Positions 35,501 through 48,262 are shown, counted from the first letter of the stretch. The stretch is 64,000 nucleotides of DNA from Oryzias latipes (GCF_002234675.1 NC_019862.2:24362160-24426159), one strand, 5' to 3'. Notes: generated by a model not told the origin, from the letters alone. Numbers and translations are program-made.

Positions 35501-36140
35501 GTTTAGGTCCAATCTGGTTACTGAAGTGCTGTGTTTTAGCTTTTAAATGAAATATTGGTGTGTGTTTTTTTAAATGAATAAAACATAATGGGAAATGGCA
35601 CAGGTTCATATGAATTCCTTTCAAAGTAAAAGACATCTTGTATTTCATGTGATCATCTCAAATGTAGTAGTGGGTAGTATAATGTCAGTAGTAATTTAAA
35701 AAAAAAAGTTTATTTTTACTGTTTGTGGTGCATCTCAACCTGAAATTTTTCAATCTAACAAATTAAAATTAATTTAGAACTAATAAAATGAACTTTGCTG
35801 TTTTTCTTTAGACCAGAAGGTGCACCTAAAATCCATGAATTTGTTTAAAAATGGAAAGTCCGCCCCATAAATCAGTATAATTCTGCCTAAAGTTACTGAC
35901 TTCAAATTGATTTTCTGTGGTAAACAGTGCTGAAAAATCTGTCAAAATGTTTAAGAACAATGTTGGTAAACTACAAAGCTGCTTTGCTTAAAGGATTGTT
36001 GGAAAATTATGGCTACCAATGTCAGGAACCTTGCAAAATGATACGTACTGTCTTTCAACTGTAAATAGATGAAATAAAGTTTGAGTTAAAAGACTCTACT
36101 TTTTACTTTACCGTTACTTTTTAAACCTAAAAACTTTTAT
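32576..36140. other. No gene; downstream flank of efna2
   Basis: AT-rich for the most part. 33860-35560 looks like low-copy sequence, but its frames (34635-34877, 35089-35289, 35286-35546) show no domain. A CTCF-like motif lies at 33141. TTTATT at 36144-36149 (AATAAA on the - strand) could end the efna2 3' UTR, about 1.4 kb after its stop. Confidence 0.4.
33141..33154 (-). promoter_or_regulatory. CTCF-like site, - orientation
   Basis: CCACCAGATGGCGC on the - strand, a strong match to the CTCF core. Confidence 0.55.
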
Positions 36141-36145
36141 CTATT

Positions 36146-36225
36146 TATTTAAAGAGCCTTTATTGAGGGGCAAAAGAGCCCCATATGGCTCCGGAGCCTC
36201 AGGTTGCTCATCCCTAACATGTTTT
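36146..36225. mobile_element. hAT terminal fragment
   Basis: AAGAGCCCCATATGGCTCC then GGAGCCTCAGGTTGCTCATC: the end of a known vertebrate-type hAT MITE. Confidence 0.5.
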
Positions 36226-36620
36226 TAAGCATCCTTTTCATCAATTTTATAAAAGCTCAAAGTTGACATCGTAAATGTAGAAAAAACTTTGATAAATAAA
36301 GAAATATGATATTATAATTTCAGCCTTAATCTCTTAGCAATGTCTTTCAAAACATTTTAAATAAAGGACATGTATGTAATGTGCAGCAGGTTTAATTGGA
36401 ATATTCACTCCTTATTAAACATCTCAGAATACATCAATAACATTCAGATTTTGCAATTATTTACAAATTGCTTTATAGTTTTTTTAAGTGTTGACAACAT
36501 ACACAGAAATCAATATTTTTTTGTAACTAAAATTTCTAATGTTATGGTGTTTTTTCTCTTCTAAACATTACAGCTGGATGTGTATCTTAAATTAGTTGTG
36601 AAATGCATTCTGCTCCGTGA

Positions 36621-36634
36621 CCACTAGATGGGAG
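36621..36634 (+). promoter_or_regulatory. CTCF-like site, + orientation
   Basis: CCACTAGATGGGAG, good match to the CTCF core apart from one G. Confidence 0.35.
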
Positions 36635-37577
36635 TATTGGCCTTATTTTGCCAATGCGGTCCAGGTGTCCGCAGCTTTACTTCATAAAACAGTTTTTCGT
36701 CTTTCCAACCACGAGACTGAAAAAACTGTAAAGGCAATAATTAATGATGCTATAAACATAAACAATTTTCTGTTATTACGGCCACATTCATGACTTGTTC
36801 GTGTTAGATAACTCATGAGCATAGAAAAAAATCTTTACACAAATGAGTTTCCTGACTTCCTATCTCACCTGACGTTGTCATGGTAACCGCGCAACCCCTT
36901 AAGTCTATGCAGCAGAGGTAAAAAAGTTTTCTGGATTGATCACCGATGTGGGCGCTGTCTTGAGGTGAGATCACAGCGACAACTTTACCCTTAGGTCAGC
37001 GTAATCCAGACACACGTGAGGTCATCAGACTTGTCACATCAATCGAGAACATACTTCAACACAACCATAGCTCATTGAATATTGATCATTGAATGATGCA
37101 GACACAGAGGCATCTGCTGAAAAATTATCTTTGACACACAGGCATTAAAAAACAAATCGCAGCACATATTTATCAGCCTTGGAAAAAACATGTAAATAGC
37201 AAAGATTTAGAGAGGATCCAAATGATGGACAACAACTCAGCAAGTTCTGCAGTAATGGTTATGGAGAAGAAGGTGTTAAAGCATTGATGTGGTCTCCAGG
37301 TTTGGCTTTAGTTAAAGAGGTTATTGAAAGGTTTTGTGTACTCGGATGAGCTACAACGTCGGTGCTGAAACCTGCTAGTTCTGGATTAAAAAGAAATAAT
37401 CCAGGTTCTTTTTGGGAGACGGAATTCTCTGTTCGTTCTGTCTTCAAACTGAATGTTTGCGGAAATCCCAAACTCCTCTCAGCGCTGAACTGAATCCCTC
37501 AGGTTGATCCTCAAATCATGATAAGAGTCAGAGGTCGACGAAATAGAGGAAGTCTGCTGGAATCTGAGGAGGAAATG

Positions 37578-37705
37578 CTACGAGGAAGCAAGGACCAGGA
37601 GGATGAGGAGTAGGCTGAGCAGAGCGGGGGATGGCAGCGTCAGGCTGCAGGCGCCGGTGGTGTCATCCGTCAGGAAGGGTTCTGGTGACTCGTACACAGA
37701 GTCAT
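37578..37705 (-). CDS. efna2: efna2 exon 4 (stem and GPI signal)
   Basis: Acceptor CTCTCTTTTAG, then 128 bp to TAG at 37580-37578. The last about 20 residues are hydrophobic, as a GPI attachment signal requires. Confidence 0.93.
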
Positions 37706-40700
37706 CTAAAAGAGAGAACAGAGCTGTGTTAGAACACAGAGCAAACTGACTAAAGATAGAAGTTGCTGCCCCAGTGGTTCTCCCTGTGCTTTACTTTACC
37801 ATAAAATAAACTTTTTTTTCAGTGATCAATAAATTAATTTAAATTGGGGCTACGCACTTACACTTTTCTCCACTAGAGGGCTCTGATTGACATTTCATAA
37901 GAAACAAGTTGAAGTAACAGACTCAGTTTCTGCCAGAGTATATAAGTTACATTTATTTTGATGCCTTTACTTTAGTTTTTGCAAACATGTTAGTCCTTAA
38001 ATAAAGATTTACAACATCATTTACTTCAGAAGACTGTACTCATAGCTACTGTATTCATATAGTTACTTCTTTTTTTTGGAAAAATTAGTCAATTGTAGGG
38101 ATGCATATTAGGATAAAAGTGGAACTGTCAGCGCTGGACACTGAAGATTTCTAACAGTTAATCTCTTAAACACAGTTTAGCTGAGACTGTAAAACCACAA
38201 TGTGGCTCCAATAAAAATGCTGTTTGCTAACGCAGCAGTGATGCACGGCAAAGGTAAAGCATTTGTTAAATACCAAAAATTCCTCATACCTGGGAAAAAG
38301 GAAGAATGAGAAGCACAATCTTTGATAAACGAAAGCTAAAGTTTAAATATTGGATATTTATTATTAGTCTTTGCTCGATTAAAACAGTGGATTAAAAGAT
38401 TGTGCATCACATGTGATCTAGACATCAGTGAAAATTTGTTCTTACTAAATAGGAGGGATGCTACTCGTTCGAAAAAATTATAATTTTTATTCCAACTTAG
38501 GAAAATCCTTGATTTTTTTTTTTACTTGTCCTGAGCAAACATATGAGAGCTGAAGGACTCTAGTGTTGGACATATTTTACTGTTACAACATGAAACTTCT
38601 GAGACACAAGGTGTGTATTTATATGAACCCCTTTTTTAATTTAGGCTAAACTTTATTTATATTGATTAAAGATTTATCTGGTTTTTGTTGGACCAAATGG
38701 AAAAGAAGAGAGAGGGATGTTGGGGGGGGGGTAAGGGCACAAATAAGAGAGGGATGGGGGGGGGGGGGGGGGGGTTGAGGAAATTAGAAGGTGATTATAG
38801 AAGCAGGGGTTGCTGAGTTGCTGGAGGTTTATAACCATTACTGTCAGGTGTAAATGTTAGTGTAAAGGGGCGGGGCCTGTCCACACACACTCAAATGTTG
38901 CGAACGTACCTGTTAGCTCCAAAAATCTTCACATACAAACATTTCAACATGTAAACAACTAAAGTTCACACGCTCATACTTATGCATACAAACCATCACA
39001 AGTAAAGCATTTCATTCTGTCACACATACTATCTGTGCAAAAGTCAGCTGACACCTTGTCTCAGGTAAGTGTTTATCTTTTGCTGAGGTGGTCAACTCCA
39101 CACCAAGAGCCCCACGGAAGCAGCAGTGGCAGCCAGGACCCCCCGGGACCCGCACAGTATAGCAGCATAGCACTTTTTTTACCATTTGCTTTTTTACTCT
39201 TAGTCAAGTAATTATTCCTATAACCACTTTTTACTTCAATTCGAGTAACATTGTTTGTTAGCAAAGATACTTCTTTTTTTGCAGATGTCTAGAGTGGTGG
39301 ACTAAGAATCAGGGTTAGTGCCAACTTTAGGTTCTGTTCCTACAGGCAGGTTTCAGCTCGTGGACATCAAACTTAAAACCAAATCAATTATCTTCTTTAT
39401 TTTCTCTTCAGTACTGTTCCATCATCTTCAAGAATCTCAGATAAATGTGATCGTATAAAGTGAAGAGCAGGAATGACTGATAGAGGAGGAGCCTTAAAGC
39501 TGTCAGCTGTTGTGAATCTCAGGGTGGAAGTGGAACAGATAAATGCAGAAAGTTGTGTCGGGGAGAACATTCGATGTGAAACCAAAATCAAATAACATTT
39601 ACTAATCCCAAACAGAACTTTCAGTCCGGATCGGTTGTGGCTCAGGTTAACAACAACCACAACCACCGCATGTTCAAGGCTGAGGAAATCAAAGGAAAGC
39701 CAGAAGTGTAAGTCTTATCAGGAACTTTGAATGTTGGAACCTTAGGGAAAGGTAAAGAGCTGGTCGACATGATGGGAAGAAGAAAGGTGGATGTCCTGTG
39801 TGGTGAGAAATGTGAAGAAGACAAGGACACAGCAGATGACCAAGACTGCTCTGTGGTTTTTAGAGAGGAGTTGAATCAGGCTTTGGAAGGTTCTTCCAGA
39901 TCACATGTGTCAAACTCAAGGCCCGCGGGCCAAATGTGGCCCGCCATGTCATTTTATGTGGCCCGCGAGAGCATAAAAGTTTTTAATTTCTTGAAATAAA
40001 AAATAAAAATTGGTGTGTATTTATTCATATCTAGGGGAAATCAGACTTAAAATATCGAATTAAGCAACTATACATTAGGACACTGTCAATATAACCTAAC
40101 CTGTCAGAATTAAATTTAAAAGGATTTATGGTAGAGTAACAAGCAAATATATGTTTTCTATGCAACTGTGATTGTCACTTTAAAAAGTTATAGTAAATAA
40201 ATAATCAGTTATTTAACATTAAGGAGTAGTTACATTTATTTTTCATTACATTTAGTTATATGTATAAGTTATCTGGCCCTTTGAGGACAGCCGCTATGCT
40301 GATGTGGCCCTCAGTGGACATGAGTTTGACACCCCTGTTCCAGATGATTGGACGACCACAGCTGGGAGGAGGTGCTTGGTGTGTCATCTGGATTGATAGG
40401 TAGACTTAGTGGTGGAGTTAAAAAGTTCCAGTGTGTTGAAAGGAAGAGGTTTGCTTGGACAAAGTGAGACACAGAGAGTAGAAAAGACAGCAGACAGATG
40501 TACTGGGAGTTGTGGGTGAGGCGAGATGAGCATCCCCGCCCCCTCTTCCCCTTTTCTGGTTGTTGAGAGCTCAATGCAAGGTGTTTGTAGCCTGCCCAGT
40601 GTATTTTCTATGTCACAAACAAAATCTTATTCCAACGGCATTTTTTCTTCTGCTCCTGATTCACAATGTACAAAAAGAAATACTCAGAAATGTAACTACC

Positions 40701-43700
40701 TCTATGGACCAGCGAAATGTATGGAAGCGATTCTGTAGCATAATTAAAAATGAAAGTCAATGCCAAAAAAGGCTTTTTCATTTTCAAAATGAAGCTGCAT
40801 TTGTTGACTCAAAATTTAAAAGGAAAAGCAATCCGCCAAACCGCTTTTTCTTTTTCTTCTTCAACATCGCTTATTCTGTCACTTAATTAAAATGGTAGTG
40901 AAAATGGTATTTGACATTTCATTTTCAAAAAGTTTAGTAGTTGTGTAGCAAAATTCATTTAGAAATATCTAATTTAACAAATAAAATTGATTAACAGAAA
41001 TGCTTTTTCATTTTCAAAATGAAGCTGCATCAAATGACTCAAAATTAAAATGAAAAAGCAATCCGCAAAAATGCTTTTTCCTTTACTTAACCCCTCTTTT
41101 TGAAAATGAAATGTCAAATACTATTTTCATTATCATTTTAATTAAGTGTTGAAGAAGAAAATGAAAAAGCATTTTGGTGGATTGCTTTTTCTTTTTAATT
41201 TTGGGTCAAGAAATGCATCTTCATTTTGAAATTGAAAAAGCATTTCTGGATTTGACTTTTATTTTTTATTATGCTACAGAGTCGCTTCCATAGCATAGAT
41301 CTAAAGAGTCCGAAATTGATTATAAAAAAAAATGTAATAAACATCCTGTATTCAATTTGTCCACCTTTATTGTAAAAGGATGATTGATGGAGTGTCAGAC
41401 AGAATTTGGGGAAACAATTTGCCCGCTTTGGTTTATTCATTTTCTCTTCTGAATTCTGGGTAATTTGCTGTTCAACCTTTTTGGGCCAATCAGCCGGAGT
41501 GTATAATCCACACGCCTAATGAACACCTTTTCTCCTCGGTCCACTGCGTTTCCTCCACAAATCCTCCTTCTCTCCAGCACATCGGCTCCCGGTGGCGCCG
41601 TTTGTTGATGAAAGCTGATTTGTTGGAGCGACGGCGGATCTCCCACCAGTGATGGTGTAAATGTGTTAATGCTGTTTTCTGCACTGACAGTTAAATTCTC
41701 ATAAACTGCTTTAAAAGCGTGAGGAGGAAGTGTTTAATGCCTTCTCACTGACAGCTGCGAGTCTTCACACTCCCCCTGCTTTAAACTGACATTTACAGTT
41801 TTACAAGAAGGAGGAGGGATTAATTAGGCATCCAGAGGAGTTCGGAGCCTGATGGCTCATCACTCAGTGGACATCCATTTCACTAAATACATAAAGAACA
41901 AGAAGAAAAAAAGCTCTTTAAACTGCTTACATGTTGGAGTTTCAGTAAATTGCAGGTTGGCTTTCGATCCCCAAAGCAGACTTGACTTTGATTAACACAT
42001 ATTCGTCCCAGCTTGCAACAGTTTCAACCATATTTCAACTCATATTTGTGTTATGAGTACACAAATGATTTTTTTTTTTTTACTAATCATCATGTGAGAT
42101 TTCTGCAAACACAAGTTAAAACAGGTTTACTCCATAAGACTCTGTAGGCTGAATTTGTATAATATTATATTATCTACTGCGTTTGTTTTAGCTACAAGTT
42201 TGTAAGGTTTTACCACTGATGCAATTGACACAATGAGAGTTTTCATTCAACACCAACCTCTTGTTTGTGGTACATGGTGTCTAATCACTGGGTCAACTGC
42301 TTGTTAATGCAAATTTCTAATCAGCCAATCACATGGCAGCTACTCATGCATTTAGGCCTGGTCAAGACAATCTGCCGCAGTTCAAACAGAGCATCAGAAT
42401 GGGAAAGTAAAGTGATTTATGTGACTTTGAACGTGGCATGGTTGTTGGTGCCAGACGGGATGGTCTGAGTTTACATGGTCCAAAAAAGAGAAAATATCTA
42501 GTGAAGAGCAGTTCTGTGGAAATAACTTTATTCATGGGCAACAGTAGCTCAAATAACCACTGGTTATAACGGAGGTCTGGAGAAGAGCATCTCTGAACAC
42601 ACAACACGTCCAACCTAGAGGCAGATGGGCTACAGCAGCAGACGACCATACCAGGAGCCACTCCTGTCAGCTAAGAACAGGAAACTGAGGCTAAAATTCA
42701 CACAGGCTCACCAAAACTGGACAATAGAAGATTGGAAAAACGTTGTCTATTCTGATGACTCCATGAAGAAATGACCCAGCTGGGATTCCGGCCTACTTGG
42801 GGTGAGATGGTGATGCTATTCACCATCCAGAGTACACCAGCTTCGAGCTCGGAAATATTTATGGTGGCCTTGTTGTCATTAAATGGCAGAAGACAATGTT
42901 TTTCTTGTACTCACAGAAGGAAGCTTCAAACCAGACCCAGAACTGATTGATGTAGTCAGATCTTGTTGGTCTGGGACACTTTATGGTCCCTGCAAATGAG
43001 CTACACTGGGATAAAGGAGGCTCTGGAGATGTCCATTCAAGCTTGAAAATCCTTATTGATAAATAATGGTAAAATTATTATTTTTTTTACTTACTATAAA
43101 CTACTGTTTTCTTAATTATTAGATATTTTGAAGATGTGTGTTCCCACATTTTTGGGTTCCTCAGATAATGGAATAAGATTAAGCCCTAATAAAATAATGT
43201 CTATTTATAAAGATATATATACTTACTGGTTGGTTTGACATAGATTTTGAGCTTCAAGCATGGTTTCCCAGCCAGGTTGGGATGTGGTGATGCTGCAGGG
43301 AAGAAATACAAAATCAAAAATCCATTTATTTTGGACAAACTCTACAGCAGTTTACTTTACAGCTGTAAAAAATTAAGTTAGGGTTAATTGCCGACAAAGT
43401 GTGCATTATCACTTTTTACTTTCGGACGGCTGCTTCCGCGAAGGGCTTAAAAAGTGATAATGCATACTTCGAAGGCCATTTACCCTTACTTAATGCACAC
43501 CCAGCAGCAAATCCCAATCAAGTATTCACCCGGACTATGGTATAAATGTGTAATAAAAAACAGAAGCCAGGATAAAGTAGAGTATACTACACTATTCAAG
43601 TTTTAAGAAGAAATTATAAGTACTTACTAAAACAACCAATATAATCACAGTCTGGTTAATGTGATTTTGAATAGTTTAACCCTCCAGGACTTACAATTAA

Positions 43701-46275
43701 GTTGGAACAGACTCAGGCAACTCACGCTCAAGCGACCACTTTCACCAAAAGTCTATTTTAAGCACACGTATTTGTGCTTTTCGGGCTTCCGCAATCAAAA
43801 TCCTCGCTTTCAAGCATCACTTTGCAAGTTTTTAGGTCAGTTTTTGGGCTCTATGTACAGAATGCGCTGCTACTGAACGCCCAGTTAAAGTCAAAACAGT
43901 TGAACCTTGACCAATCAGAGACCCGGATGTTGTGGTGATGTATGGATACTGTTTCTTTTAATTCATGAAAGTGCCAACCGTCTGAAAATTGATCATGGAG
44001 GATAAATTAATATTTGCGATTTGTGCCCGGCTAAAATTCTATGACGTCAGGTCTTTCATAAATTGGAATAGAACTGTGGAAGAAAAAGTCTGGGACAAGA
44101 TTTATGAGATTTGCACCGCTTCAACATTTCGCACCAGACCTTCTCCAACTGTAGGTTGGAACACCATATGCTAAATGCACATTCAGGAACTTGAGTTCAG
44201 GACATTGTTGAATGTGCAACACATGCGGTGTGAATGTGGTATTACAGCCGCGAAGTACTTACGCAATCAGTCAATTCTGAAAAGCTGCTTTTCTCCGCTT
44301 TAGAATCGGCTGAATCACATCGGTCGCGAAGGTACGAAAGGTCAAAGAGCATGTGTTATTTTCACCGGTGACATATCCGATGTTAAAGGGTTACGGTTGT
44401 ATCCACCAAAGTTTTTGACCAAGTTAAATTGCAAAATTTAAAGAATTGGGAGAAATAATTTTCTGCCTCATGTGATTGTACTCTGCTGGTTAAATTAGCT
44501 TGCCAAGCATAAGCCAAGTTTTTTTTGGCTCCCTTTATTGTTTGCAAAATCAGTAAATAGCAAATCCAAGGTCAGACCCCTTTAGCAACAGTTGATCAAA
44601 CCTTAATTAGTATAACAGAAAATTCTTCTTTTCTATAAAGACATTTTATAACATGTGCAGTTTCATTTTCTTTGTTCTGCTCTCTGACTCTGGCCTGCAG
44701 TGGATGTTTTATTCATGCATCTGCTCTGAAACTGACGCGTTCATTACAAACACGCAAACGCGATCATTAAGTGCCATTTAAAACAAAACTCTCAGCTTGA
44801 GGCTTTTCGGTCCAAACGAGCTACAATTTAGGAAATGTTTTCCAGCTTGAAGAACAAATTATGTCTGGACAGAACAAACTGACAGCAGCCTGTGTTTCTG
44901 TGGCTTTTCATAGTCCTGGCTCTTTTGTCGTCTGAGCCAGGCAGGAAACCTGGGGGGCGTTTGATTTCGCTGATCGGACAATCAACAACACAGATATCAG
45001 GTAATTGGTGAGCAGCATGCAGAGCTAAATATTTGGCTCATTTACCAACTGAGAACAGTCACCTGATAAGGACAGTTTTTAAATCAGCTACATCAAAAAC
45101 CTGCATTTATATCCTTTGAGGCTTTGCATATCTTTAAAAGCTTGTGATAAAAAAAATATAAATAAATATAATTAGTGACTTATTACGTGAAACTTTAGTC
45201 TTTTTTTGATAGATGAAAGTCTCTGCCATCAGACATTATACTAAACTGTTGTTTCTACAACAATAGAAGCTTTATATCCAGCCAGAACACATAAACCAAT
45301 AAAATTGGCTTTTTCTTATTGGTCAACATCTCAGGTTGGCTTTGCTTCTTGTTTAGAGGTGGAGCCTACTGTTAAATCCTTGCATCAAAACGCATACATG
45401 TGATGGGAGATTTCTTTAAATTGTGGACAGAATTTCAACTGGGTCTGAATGAAACTTTGGGTAAAACTATACTTTTTACCTTATTCTCCACAATATAGAC
45501 AAAAAGAATATATAAAACTGGTAGTTTGATGTGGAGCTGAGGTTTTTTGTCTTTGTTTAGAGAGGTAAAGTCCGAGGACTTGCAACTGAAACCTGCATTC
45601 ATTTGTTTGTTTTAGTCACCAAAACTGGCTTAATACAAACACAGCATGTGGAGACTGGCTGATTTTTTCAGCAGACTCCTGGCCAGTTTATATTATCCTT
45701 AACTAGGATGCAGCTCTGGGACAAAATCCTATGGTTTTTTTGTTTTGTGTGTGACTATACTGAGTTCAGCTTTGTGTTTGTCTGTAAAAAACAAATTGTA
45801 CTTCGGTTTAATCCTTTTCTAGATCATAATGTAATTCCAACTTTATAACTATAAATAAATAAATGATTCTGTTTATTATGTTATTGAGACGGATGTGTAA
45901 TTTTTGTTTTTATATCATTGTCCTTCATGGCTTACAGATTCCTGAATGCTTACCAAGGCAGCACATGTAATGTAGTACTCACAGATGTAGTAGTACTCGT
46001 GACCCGGTCTGAACTCAAAGCCCAGGCTGAAGGGCGTGAACAGCTGGAACTTCTCAGAGAACTTGAGCGGCCCGTTGGGGCTCTGGGGCCGGTTACACTC
46101 CCAGCGTTTAAAGCCCTTCCTGTGATGGTCGCAGCTCGTGTACCCGTCGTAGTTCACCATGTACAAGATGTAATGCTCCATGCGCTCCGCTGGCTCCGCC
46201 CTCTCGTAGTGAGGACAGTAGATGTCTAAGTAGTCGTTGATCGCCACCTCCACCGTGTAGTCACCTCGAAAGAAC
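37578..46275 (-). CDS. efna2: efna2, ephrin-A2 (exons 2-4; exon 1 not found)
   Basis: Ephrin-A2 is a GPI-anchored ligand of EphA receptors, used in contact repulsion such as retinotectal mapping. Exons 46275-45983, 43292-43227 and 37705-37578 join in frame and encode the last 161 residues. Exon 2 has the receptor-binding ephrin fold: [44 protein letters not shown] and RPGHEYYYI, with conserved cysteines. Exon 3 has the last core cysteine (GKPC) and [10 protein letters not shown]. Exon 4 begins with an NDS sequon, has a short stem, and ends in a hydrophobic leucine-rich tail (GPI signal) with anchor site near DDTTGA. Match to ephrin-A2 is better than to A1, A3 or A5, especially in exon 2. Introns are 2.7 and 5.5 kb. 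Exon 1 probably lies beyond 64000. Confidence 0.95.
37870..37883 (+). promoter_or_regulatory. CTCF-like site, + orientation
   Basis: CCACTAGAGGGCTC, in efna2 intron 3, close to exon 4. Confidence 0.4.
38701..38780 (+). repeat. G-rich tandem repeat
   Basis: Two AGAGAGGGATG units, each followed by a long G run (38722-38731 and 38756-38774). Could form G-quadruplexes on the + strand, the template strand of efna2. Confidence 0.8.
39713..39893 (+). pseudogene. RTE-like LINE endonuclease fragment
   Basis: One frame reads [20 protein letters not shown], then RKVDVLC, the N-terminal beta-strand region of an apurinic-type endonuclease as in RTE LINEs. The usual Q-E-T-K site (the catalytic Glu) is replaced by GEKCEED. 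Truncated by the hAT insertion at 39902; sequence after it (40346-40540) may be its continuation. Confidence 0.6.
39902..40337. mobile_element. hAT non-autonomous element with exact 8-bp duplication
   Basis: Termini CACATGTGTCAAACTCA and TGAGTTTGACACCCCTG are inverted repeats. TTCCAGAT occurs exactly at 39894-39901 and 40338-40345. The interior is AT-rich with GGCCCGCGGGCC near the left end. It sits inside a LINE fragment. Confidence 0.9.
40721..41291. mobile_element. Foldback MITE, copy B
   Basis: Same family as 7312-8002: starts ATGGAAGCGATTCTGTAGC, ends GTCGCTTCCAT, with long inverted arms of AAATGCTTTTTCATTTTC type. It is shorter and more diverged, and no clear duplication is visible. 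Confidence 0.75.
42260..43050 (+). pseudogene. Tc1-like transposon relic
   Basis: The left region holds AGCCAATCACATGGCAG and GCAAATTTCTAATCAG, and the middle has a transposase remnant reading [20 protein letters not shown] then SDDS, which corresponds to the Tc1-family segment around the second catalytic Asp (normally SDES-type). Stops and frameshifts elsewhere. A dead copy in efna2 intron 3. Confidence 0.65.
43227..43292 (-). CDS. efna2: efna2 exon 3
   Basis: 66 bp between acceptor TCCCTGCAG and donor GTAAGT; encodes [20 protein letters not shown] and keeps the frame. Confidence 0.93.
43376..43550. repeat. Palindromic repeat, copy 1
   Basis: GGGTTAATTGCCGACAAAGTG and TACTTCGAAGGCCATTTACCC flank a hairpin with AAAAAGTGATAATGC arms, followed by TTAATGCACACCCAGCAGC. 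The same arrangement occurs at 59107-59650. Confidence 0.65.
43690..44240 (+). mobile_element. MITE with best-preserved MADF coding remnant
   Basis: Related to 15416-16955 and 50415-50833. The frame from 43995 encodes [17 protein letters not shown], then [13 protein letters not shown], which resembles a MADF/Myb-like domain (acidic start, W spacing, K-W-I helix) of the accessory protein of Harbinger-type elements. Only about 60 codons remain. Confidence 0.55.
44241..45982. other. efna2 intron 2, no further feature
   Basis: No gene or definite repeat beyond the elements listed. Confidence 0.4.
45983..46275 (-). CDS. efna2: efna2 exon 2 (receptor-binding fold)
   Basis: 293 bp between acceptor GTCTTCCTCAG and donor GTGAGT. 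Encodes the core of the ephrin fold; the frame enters with a G completing the last codon of the missing exon 1. Confidence 0.95.
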
Positions 46276-48095
46276 CTGAGGAAGACAAATTCTTTGGTTC
46301 ATATGCCGATTCAGCTTAAGGAGTCTTTTTGGTTCTACTGTCTGCTGGAAAAGAGCGACCAAAAGTGTTTTTTAATTAATGGAATAGTTAACAAAGAACA
46401 AAAACAAAAAATAGATTTGTTTATTTAAAAAAACACTTTTTCCACTTGTGCTTCCCTTTCTATTACAATTTACCTATGAAATAAATACAAGGAAGCAATA
46501 TTTGACGAGCTAAATGTAGGAGGGTTTTGTCAACTTTATCCCTGAAGGCTTTTTTGTCGCTAACAGTCGCAGCACAGAGGTAGAGACCTTTGCAGGAGGA
46601 ATGAACCTTCCTGTTGTGGAGTCTGACAAAACAACAGTTGATTCATAATTCAAATAATGTTTGATTTAACCTTCCTCTTATTTTCTGGTCGGCACCGACC
46701 CAGTTTTACTTGTAAAAGCATAAAAAACGACCAGAATTTGTTTGACAATAAACTTTATCTCAACAAAATTAATTTGTTGTTTTGCTTATGCTTGCTTATA
46801 AATCTGTATTGTTCTGATTTAGTCTGTTTTTTATTTTTCTATATTTCTGTGAGGCAAAAAAGTATTTAGTCAGCCACCAATTGTGCAAAACCGACCCGTT
46901 ACCAAAAGTAACAAAAAAGCTAACAGGAAAAATGCAACTCTACTGTTGAGAAACTTGCAGAAACTTTCTTTGGTTTCGATCAAACGTCTGCTGCTCACAA
47001 CTTACCAACAGCTGGAAAATACATAGAACAAAACGTTTTTTCTGTGCAGAACCGAGAAGAAGGCAGGGATGAGGGATTGCAAAAGGAAGTGTTTCCCAGG
47101 TTCACTTTTAGTTTTTCATACCTGCATGTTTCACAGCAAAAAACCCACCAGACTCAACACATGGAAGCCATTGATCAGCGGCTCTCTGAGCGTGCGTGTT
47201 CCCCTCCAACCCCCCCAGGCCTCAATTAATCACATCTAACTGTTTATCAGAGCATTGTGGTGTTTACAGAAAGGAGACGTGACCCACAGCTGGACACACT
47301 TCCTGGCAACCCCGGCTTTCTGAGTTGCCCTGACTTTTCCAACACGTGAAACACAAACTGCATCCCATACAAGCTGGACCAGTCAAAAAAAATAAATGAG
47401 AGACAAGTAAACTTGAGTCAGATCATAAATTTTAAAGAACTGGACAAACGATAACAAACTTTAACACTTTAGCTGTTTCTTTAGTTTGAATCTAGCTGGC
47501 AGCTCATCAGACGCTCAGTCCATCATCCGACCAGGATTTTAACAAAACAGAAAAGCAGATTTGAATGTTTTAGGCTAGCTCAGTGAAAAAGATAATGAAG
47601 AATGAGCAGGAACTCATGCTTGCATTGAAGCCAACATCTTCCTTGCGCTGCTCTGCAAGCACAAAACTGCAAATCTCTGCAGACAACAGAGACGGGCCTC
47701 ACATGTGGCCGTCAGTGACAGATTGACTCAAGATGAGTGCGCACACATCCATCAGGCGTGACCCGCAGCAGCTTCGTCTTTGGGCCTTTGAGCCTTGCAC
47801 GGCCTTCTAAACACATAACTCACGTTAAGGGCAGCAGTGAACAGCTGGGCCCCATCTGGCTCCAACCAACAAAAGACAAACCTCAAAATTCCCCCTGACC
47901 ATCCTGATTTCCAGTCAAGTCAGGGGTTGTTGCTCATTAGTCCTTCTTCTTGTCAGCTCACTTCACTTTCGTGAACATTAGGAGGATCTAAGACATATTC
48001 AGTAAAACCCTGGTTTCATTTTTCTGGTTTGTCATCCCAACAGAAAATGGTGCGATTGCACAGGTGACCCAATTAAATAAATAAAATGATCAAGT
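46276..48095. other. efna2 upstream intron, no exon found
   Basis: No signal-peptide exon is seen. 46662-46900 holds a GGTCGGCACCGACCC palindrome of a possible MITE near a TTAA, without a clear partner end. Confidence 0.4.
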
Positions 48096-48262
48096 CAGGG
48101 GTGTCAGAATCCAGGCGTGGAGGGCCGGTGTCCAACATTTTCCAACCAACCTGCTATTGAAGCTCCTTATTGCCTAAACACACCTGATCCAGGTAATCAG
48201 CAGCAGATGAGGCAGAATTTCTGGAAAACCAGCAGGAGGCCGGCCCTCAAGGTTTAAGTAGA
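48096..48262. mobile_element. hAT MITE
   Basis: CAGGGGTGTCAGAATCCAGGC, GGAGGGCCGGTGTCC, an ACACCTGATCCAGGTAATCAG core and the opposed GGCCGGCCCTC right end. A common fish hAT MITE; the right terminus is eroded. Confidence 0.65.

Noticed and set aside
45918-46229. 103-codon open frame on the + strand
   Set aside because: Antisense shadow of efna2 exon 2.
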